A stretch of DNA of 28,903 bases from Bacteroidota bacterium. Lineage in GTDB: Bacteria; Bacteroidota; Bacteroidia; Flavobacteriales; Flavobacteriaceae. Both the position numbers and the translations under genes were made by a program. Shown here one piece after another: positions 24,024 through 28,903 of this stretch. Each line of letters starts with the position of its first letter. Positions within the stretch are counted from its first letter, which is position 1. The stretch is taken from assembly GCA_009937085.1 (NCBI GenBank), contig JAACDD010000043.1, positions 1-28,903 of the forward strand, given 5' to 3'. The notes beneath the pieces were generated by a model. The model saw only the letters and a program-made list of their open reading frames with translations. It made no database searches and was not told the origin of the DNA.

Positions 24024-25606
24024 GGGGTTTCGGTTTTAAATGCAATACTTTCCAAAATACGTTCAATGAGTTCTTTGGCATAACTATCGTCGCGATCGTA
24101 AACCAATTGCAATTGTTGAAAACCTTTGTTTTCTGTAAAATGATACACCTCGTAGGTTTTGCGCTGGGATTTGCCGTTTTTCTTTGTCCAATCAAACGAC
24201 CCTGATGCTGCAATGCCCTCAATACCCGAAGTTGTAGAATAATCGTTTTGTTTTTGAAAGATATTGGTTGCGCCCATGCTGTCAAAATAGCCAATCACAT
24301 TATCCACTTTTTGTTGTAAGTCAATGGTTTGCTCTTCTTTGGATTTGGTGTGCTCCATGTATAACACGATCAAGAAAGCATCCTCTAAGCTGCCCAACAC
24401 AAACTGTTGATGCAATCGGTTTGGCAATGCCTTACGCCCCAAAACATCTGGTGTTTCAAGCTGCATTTCGGAAATGCCGTAGCTGCTTGTAACCCAATCT
24501 TGTTCCAGCCATTCCAGGGTTGGGTGTCCAAAAACACGGTCTTTGGCTTGCATGGCCCCGTAGTTGAAAATCATTACAGCAGCGACAACGACTACAACTC
24601 CGAGTGCAGAAAGTCCTGCTATTTGTAGGCGTTTGCGCTGTTGTTGCTTGCGTCGCATGCGTGCGTACGCCTCGTTTTGAAGGCGTTCTTCTTCAGTAGG
24701 TTCGGGGAGTGCAGCTTGGGTTTCTTTTACAACGGCCTCAATTTTCGATCTATCTAAACGCGCCAATCGTTCTTCGGGCATGGCACGTGCAAACTTTACC
24801 AAATCAGCAGTGCGTAACACTTCTTGTAGGTGGTCTGTGGTTTCAGACGTTAAGTCTAAATTTCCTGTATCGCGAAGTAATTCCAGTTTTGTCAAGAGTT
24901 CATCTGATGTACTTTCGAGTGCATCTATATGCGCTTCATCTTCCAAATAACTTTTTACAATGTCTGTCATTTCGGAGTAGTATCCTTTGTACTCCTCTTG
25001 TTTGTCTAACTGCTTGTTTTCTAACGCTTGCAAGGCTTGAATAGCACGCTCAAAAGGGGGAAGTTTACGTCGTTTGGCACGTATACGTTGTTGTGTTCGA
25101 GATGCCAAAAAATATCCCAACGCAAGAAGGAGGCAAATGATAAAACCATAGGCGTAGGGCTTCCACCAACCTGTGGTATTTTTTGCCATTGGCAAAATGG
25201 TTTTAATGGGAAACAGCGGTTGTTGCAAGGTGTCCACCATAACATCATTCACTTGGATTTGCAGCGAATCTGTGGAAAATAAATTCCCATCAACAACTAC
25301 TTTTTGAGCCGGTAACGTGATTTGTCCCGTGTCAAAATGAATCACTGCATAGGTTTTTGTGAACGTTTTAATCTTATTTAAAACGAGGGTGTCAACGGCT
25401 GTGGTGTCTATCACTTCAAACGGACGAAACGCTTGCAGTGGCGGAAACTGAATTTGCGGATTTTCAGCTGTTGAAATGGCGATTTTTATATTGATTTGCT
25501 CGGCGAGTTTTACGGATAGCGTATCTGCACTTATGGTCACTTGTGTTTGTGCCATTGCCAAGGTGGTGCCAAAAATCAAAACCAATAAGCGCAATAATCT
25601 ATCCAC
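24020..25606 (-). CDS. Bat-operon protein with two membrane spans and extra C-terminal domain
   Basis: The 528-residue protein starts with a signal peptide (about 1-19). A beta-rich extracytoplasmic region (20-145) resembles the start of BatD. A membrane helix at 152-168 and a cytoplasmic helical segment of about 150 residues with charged repeats (EEYKGYYSEMTDIVKSYLEDEA) follow. The first three parts look like the DUF4381-type protein that sits here in other Bat operons. A second membrane helix (328-347) then leads to a further 170-residue domain (from about 355) that I do not recognise. The start is GTG, overlapping the upstream DUF58 gene as GTGGATAG. Its place between the DUF58 protein and BatA implies a structural role in the complex; function is unknown. 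Confidence 0.82.
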   Translation of the reverse strand: MDRLLRLLVLIFGTTLAMAQTQVTISADTLSVKLAEQINIKIAISTAENPQIQFPPLQAFRPFEVIDTTAVDTLVLNKIKTFTKTYAVIHFDTGQITLPAQKVVVDGNLFSTDSLQIQVNDVMVDTLQQPLFPIKTILPMAKNTTGWWKPYAYGFIICLLLALGYFLASRTQQRIRAKRRKLPPFERAIQALQALENKQLDKQEEYKGYYSEMTDIVKSYLEDEAHIDALESTSDELLTKLELLRDTGNLDLTSETTDHLQEVLRTADLVKFARAMPEERLARLDRSKIEAVVKETQAALPEPTEEERLQNEAYARMRRKQQQRKRLQIAGLSALGVVVVVAAVMIFNYGAMQAKDRVFGHPTLEWLEQDWVTSSYGISEMQLETPDVLGRKALPNRLHQQFVLGSLEDAFLIVLYMEHTKSKEEQTIDLQQKVDNVIGYFDSMGATNIFQKQNDYSTTSGIEGIAASGSFDWTKKNGKSQRKTYEVYHFTENKGFQQLQLVYDRDDSYAKELIERILESIAFKTETP

Positions 25607-26465
25607 GGCTTTTAAAATAGGTTAGCAGTTTTTTGACATAGCTTTCGTTTGTAGCACATGAAATAGCTCCGGCGCCATGACGCGTAAATTGCCCACTGAA
25701 ATAATCTGCTGTTTTTCGGTGTGCTAGTGCATAGGCCGTGCGTACACTTTTGGATGAGCTATTCACCCATTTATTACTGCCTGTCTCAGCGTCTTTCATA
25801 TACAGTAATCCTGCGGCTGGAAGTTTGGCCTCCATGGGGTCAAAAAGGCGAATGCCCGTGAGGTCGTGCTTGCGTGCAGCCAACTGCACCGCTTGATTGT
25901 AATCGGAGTCAAGAAAATCGGAAAGTACAAATACAATAGCCCGTTTTTTAAGAATGCGACTCATAAACTCCAAGGCAGTAGAAAGGTTTGTTTTTGGGCT
26001 TTTTGGTTTTTGTTCTAACAACTCACGAATGATGCGAAGCACATGTGACTTCCCCTTTTTGGGTGTAATGAAAAGTTCTACTTCATCGGAAAAAAGAAGT
26101 AGCCCAACTTTATCGTTGTTTTGCAAGGCAGAAAAGGCAAGCGTTGCTGCAATTTCGGTAATCGTATCGCGTTTGAGCTGTTGCTGTGTTCCAAAATTAG
26201 CGGAGCCACTAACATCTACCAAAAGCATGAGCGTAAGTTCGCGTTCTTCTTCAAAAACCTTTACGTAGGGTTCTTGATAGCGCGCAGTAACATTCCAATC
26301 TATGGCACGTACATCGTCGCCATATTGGTATTGACGCACCTCGCTAAAGGTCATACCACGACCTTTAAAGGTGCTTTGATATTCCCCCCCAAAAATATGA
26401 TTACTAAGTCGGCGGGTTTTAATCTCAATCTTACGAACTTTCTTTAAAAGCTCTTTTGTATCCAT
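25599..26465 (-). CDS. DUF58 domain protein of the Bat operon
   Basis: The 288-residue soluble protein has the DUF58 signature near its N-terminus (GMTFSEVRQYQYGDDVRAIDWNVTAR). A VWA-like core follows, with LLVDVSGSANFG as a partial metal site and VFVLSDFLDSDYN. DUF58 proteins accompany MoxR ATPases in many bacteria and are thought to link the ATPase to membrane VWA proteins. The start at 26465 lies 21 bases after the MoxR stop. Function is inferred from association. Confidence 0.92.
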   Translation of the reverse strand: MDTKELLKKVRKIEIKTRRLSNHIFGGEYQSTFKGRGMTFSEVRQYQYGDDVRAIDWNVTARYQEPYVKVFEEERELTLMLLVDVSGSANFGTQQQLKRDTITEIAATLAFSALQNNDKVGLLLFSDEVELFITPKKGKSHVLRIIRELLEQKPKSPKTNLSTALEFMSRILKKRAIVFVLSDFLDSDYNQAVQLAARKHDLTGIRLFDPMEAKLPAAGLLYMKDAETGSNKWVNSSSKSVRTAYALAHRKTADYFSGQFTRHGAGAISCATNESYVKKLLTYFKSRG

Positions 26466-26486
26466 ATCAAAAAATGTGGGATTGTT

Positions 26487-27485
26487 CTAAGGTACTTCTA
26501 CCGCATTTACAATGCGCTGAATGATATCTTCCGCTGTAATATTTTCTGCTTCTGCCTCATACGTAATGCCAATACGGTGACGCAACACGTCAAAAATAAC
26601 GGCACGTACATCTTCCGGAATCACATAGCCTCTGCGTTTTATAAAGGCATAGCATTTTGCCGCTGTTGCCAAGTTGATACTCCCCCTTGGCGATGCCCCA
26701 AAACTGATAAGCGGTTTTAGCGATTGCAGTTTATATTGGTCGGGATAGCGTGTGGCAAAAACCAAATCCAAAATATACTTTTCAATTTTTTCATCCATAT
26801 ACACTTCACGAACGGCTTTTTGCGCTTTGTTGATTTGAGCCGTTGAAATAACAGGCTTTATCGTGCCAAAAGAATCGTTCAAATTTGCGCGAACAATAAG
26901 TTGTTCATCTGCAAGTTTTGGATAATCAATAATCACCTTAAGCATAAATCGGTCAACCTGCGCTTCAGGAAGCGGATAGGTTCCTTCTTGTTCTACGGGG
27001 TTTTGGGTTGCCATAACCAAAAACGGCAGCTTTAGTTTAAAGGTCTCATCTCCAATGGTGACCTGCTTTTCTTGCATCGCCTCTAACAGGGCTGATTGGA
27101 CTTTGGCAGGCGCACGGTTGATTTCATCTGCAAGAACAAAGTTGGCAAATACAGGACCCTTCTTAATGCTAAAATCGTTTTCCTTGGTGTTGTAAATCAT
27201 CGTTCCAATCACGTCTGCGGGAAGCAAGTCAGGGGTAAATTGAATACGGCTAAAACTTCCTTTTACGGCTTTACTCAGGGAGTTAATGGCTAGTGTTTTT
27301 GCCAACCCAGGAACGCCTTCAAGTAAAATATGCCCTTGCCCCAATAGTCCAATGAGGAGGCGTTCTACCATCTGTTGTTGCCCCACAATAACCTTGTTCA
27401 TTTCAAGAGTAAGGATATCTATGAAAGCACTTTCTTTCTCTATCCGTTCATTTAACGCTTTAATATCTACAGCGGTGTCGCTCAT
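26487..27485 (-). CDS. MoxR-type AAA ATPase
   Basis: The 332-residue protein has Walker A GVPGLAKT (57-64), Walker B LADEINR (D120, E121), sensor 1 MATQNPVEQEGTYPLPEAQVDRF and a C-terminal lid (RHRIGITYEAEAENITAEDI). This is the MoxR AAA+ family, which acts as an ATP-driven chaperone for protein complexes containing VWA proteins. It is the first gene of the eight-gene Bat operon. Its promoter is not clear: on the minus strand the best match in the 141-base upstream spacer is TGATTTTG, one mismatch from TAnnTTTG. Confidence 0.95.
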   Translation of the reverse strand: MSDTAVDIKALNERIEKESAFIDILTLEMNKVIVGQQQMVERLLIGLLGQGHILLEGVPGLAKTLAINSLSKAVKGSFSRIQFTPDLLPADVIGTMIYNTKENDFSIKKGPVFANFVLADEINRAPAKVQSALLEAMQEKQVTIGDETFKLKLPFLVMATQNPVEQEGTYPLPEAQVDRFMLKVIIDYPKLADEQLIVRANLNDSFGTIKPVISTAQINKAQKAVREVYMDEKIEKYILDLVFATRYPDQYKLQSLKPLISFGASPRGSINLATAAKCYAFIKRRGYVIPEDVRAVIFDVLRHRIGITYEAEAENITAEDIIQRIVNAVEVP

Positions 27486-27603
27486 AATTTAGGTGTTTCC
27501 AATTGCAGCCGCAAAATCAAAAAAAAAGTGCTGCAGGTTTGTTAATAATAGGTTAAAAGTAGCGTTTCCCATGTTGATTACAAAAAGAGAGCGCAAAGCT
27601 TTT

Positions 27604-27611
27604 TACCTTTG
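27604..27611 (+). promoter_or_regulatory. -7 element for the AlbA_2-type gene
   Basis: TACCTTTG matches TAnnTTTG and lies 15 bases before the ATG at 27627. An in-frame TTG at 27609 falls inside this element, which argues for the ATG as start. Confidence 0.5.
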
Positions 27612-27626
27612 TTAGAAATTGAGGTC

Positions 27627-28763
27627 ATGATTAACAAAAGACTGCTCATCAAAAACCTGCTAGCGCATAACGATGAGAACAGTTTTTACGATAAAAAAAG
27701 ACAACTAAACTTAGGTGTAAGAGAAGGAAAGGCTAAGTTTTTAAAACATATTTGTGCGCTATCGAACTCAAACCCCAAAAACAACTCCTACATCGTGGTA
27801 GGCGTCAAGGACGAAGACAATGACATTTGTGGCGTTGACTTTTTTGACGATGCGAAACTGCAAAACCTCATCAATGCCTATATGGAAAATCCGCCCGTAG
27901 TACTCTACGAAAACATCCACTTTCCGCACTTGGCTGAAGGAAAAGTAGTTGGACTGGTAACCATTAGACCAACCGAAAAAATGACGGCATTGCGAAAAAA
28001 TATCTGGAAATATTACGGCGGTTCCGTGTTTTTTAGAGATGGAAGTATTTCCATGTCTAAGGTTTTTGATCTAGAAATTAAGGATATCAACTCCGAAGTT
28101 GTTGCCGAAATCGAAAAGCATGCCCACAACAACATAGAGCTTACGCTTGATGGGGTGATTGACTTTGTAAACCGCTACGACAGCAACTTACACCCGCAAT
28201 ACAAAGTGTTTAAAGAATCGTTTGTGGTGTGTTGGGCTGGACTGGAAAAACGAGTAAAAGACAACAGCTATTTCTCGCGCGTAGATGTGGAGCTTATCAA
28301 TGAGCATGTAAAATTATTTTACTCCGCACACGATGAGGTGGAAATTGAAGTGGATGCGCATTCGTTTAGTCTTATTGAATATGTGCGTTTGGGTTTTAAC
28401 GATAGCTTTAAATACTATCCCTTAGAGCGCATGTCTTTTTTGTTTGATGATAAGGGATCGTATCAAATTGACTCCGAGTTTTTATTTTCACCGCCTAGAT
28501 TTGAAAAAAAGCTATTGCATCATATCTATAACGCCAACAACTCCCTTTGCGAAAAACTGCGTAAAAGCACCAGCCTTACCAAAAACGAAAAAGCGGATAT
28601 CATCAATTTGGCACCAACCTATATGTTGTGCTACCTCAACGGATTTGAAGAAGCCAAAGACAAGCTGCATGACCTCTCGGGCATCATGAAAAAACAAGGC
28701 GAAAGCGCCTACCAAAGCCTAAAAGATACGCAACGGATACTGCGGAAGATTAAGTATCACTAA
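27627..28763 (+). CDS. Schlafen/AlbA_2-type putative nucleic-acid-binding protein
   Basis: The 378-residue protein has an N-terminal AlbA_2 (Schlafen-type) domain over about residues 15-150. Support comes from REGKAKFLKHICALSNSNPKNNSYIVVGV, a glycine-containing GVKDEDNDICGVDF turn, GKVVGLVTIRP, and the KYYGGSVFFRDGSIS segment. Such domains bind nucleic acid and are often annotated as ATP-binding proteins; I see no Walker motif. The C-terminal half (from about 165) is helical-looking and not recognised. It diverges from the Bat operon and overlaps the next gene, on the opposite strand, by 14 bases. Confidence 0.75.
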   Translation: MINKRLLIKNLLAHNDENSFYDKKRQLNLGVREGKAKFLKHICALSNSNPKNNSYIVVGVKDEDNDICGVDFFDDAKLQNLINAYMENPPVVLYENIHFPHLAEGKVVGLVTIRPTEKMTALRKNIWKYYGGSVFFRDGSISMSKVFDLEIKDINSEVVAEIEKHAHNNIELTLDGVIDFVNRYDSNLHPQYKVFKESFVVCWAGLEKRVKDNSYFSRVDVELINEHVKLFYSAHDEVEIEVDAHSFSLIEYVRLGFNDSFKYYPLERMSFLFDDKGSYQIDSEFLFSPPRFEKKLLHHIYNANNSLCEKLRKSTSLTKNEKADIINLAPTYMLCYLNGFEEAKDKLHDLSGIMKKQGESAYQSLKDTQRILRKIKYH

Positions 28764-28902
28764 ATAGTTGGTGGATTTGTATGTAAGTGAAAACACTCAC
28801 TGGAAGCCAATTCTTAAGCCTGTCCCCCTTTTTTTCCAATCGAATTTGCGTGGCGGAAATATCTTGTAAGGATACGTTTTGAAGTACCGTTTCTGAGGCG
28901 TT
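28750..28902 (-). CDS. Partial gene entering from the right edge, unidentified
   Basis: A minus-strand frame without stops runs from the window edge to a TAA at 28750-28752, giving a 50-residue C-terminal fragment that ends YIQIHQLFSDT. Reading it as a real gene is supported by the absence of other content in 28764-28903 and by the 14-base stop-to-stop overlap with the AlbA_2-type gene, which follows the pattern of every other convergent pair in the window. The fragment is too short to identify. Confidence 0.5.
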   Translation of the reverse strand, partial: NASETVLQNVSLQDISATQIRLEKKGDRLKNWLPVSVFTYIQIHQLFSDT

Positions 28903-28903
28903 A

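Noticed and set aside
27486..27560. Inverted repeat GCAGC/GCTGC upstream of the MoxR gene
   Set aside because: The stem is only 5 bp with a loop of over 20 bases and includes a poly-A/T run, so it is not convincing as an operator or riboswitch.
1..28903. Search for tRNA genes, CRISPR arrays, insertion sequences or integrase-linked attachment sites
   Set aside because: No cloverleaf-like, regularly spaced repeat, transposase-like or integrase-like sequence was seen by eye. The region reads as continuous core chromosome.

Overview
The window looks like ordinary chromosome from a member of the class Flavobacteriia (Bacteroidota). Four things support this. Start sites are preceded by the Bacteroidota -7 promoter element TAnnTTTG and A-rich leaders rather than strong Shine-Dalgarno sites. 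There is a complete MoxR/Bat (aerotolerance) operon. The araC/hemH and hemACDEFB heme loci are divergent. Base composition is moderately AT-rich and very compactly packed. No tRNA, rRNA, CRISPR array, insertion sequence, prophage or attachment site was seen. No gene-free stretch exceeds 300 bases; the longest are about 170 bases (15914-16083), 158 bases (7676-7833) and 141 bases (27486-27626).

Layout. Positions 35-2992 hold a small membrane protein, a minus-strand set (TerB/DnaJ co-chaperone, HupE/UreJ-like membrane protein, dCMP deaminase), a methyltransferase-like gene and a bacilliredoxin. A PlsC acyltransferase follows at 3001-3732. Positions 3729-13518 form a heme-biosynthesis superlocus. 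The minus strand carries araC-type regulator, hemH, hemJ-like protoporphyrinogen oxidase and an orphan sensor histidine kinase. The plus strand carries hemA-hemC-hemD-hemE-hemF-hemB. Both arms diverge from one 158-base intergenic region. Together they encode every step from glutamyl-tRNA to protoheme except glutamate-1-semialdehyde aminomutase (hemL), which is not in the window.

Positions 13565-17079 (plus strand) hold a membrane-anchored serine hydrolase, a PolB-like 3'-5' exonuclease, a four-helix histidine-bearing membrane protein, and gpsA with a TTG start. pheS (minus) and a CvpA-family gene (plus) diverge from a 68-base spacer. Positions 18665-27485 are the Bat operon on the minus strand, in order of transcription: MoxR ATPase, DUF58 protein, a two-membrane-span Bat-associated protein, BatA, BatB, BatC, BatD, BatE. 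A Schlafen/AlbA_2-type gene (27627-28763) and a partial minus-strand gene close the window.

I did not find an unmistakably new system. The points most worth following are: a PchR-like AraC regulator between the two heme arms; a sensor kinase tightly coupled to hemJ; an unusual bipartite protein inside the Bat operon; promoter elements so close to the ATG that the transcripts should be leaderless; and the fact that all five convergent gene pairs overlap at their stop codons.
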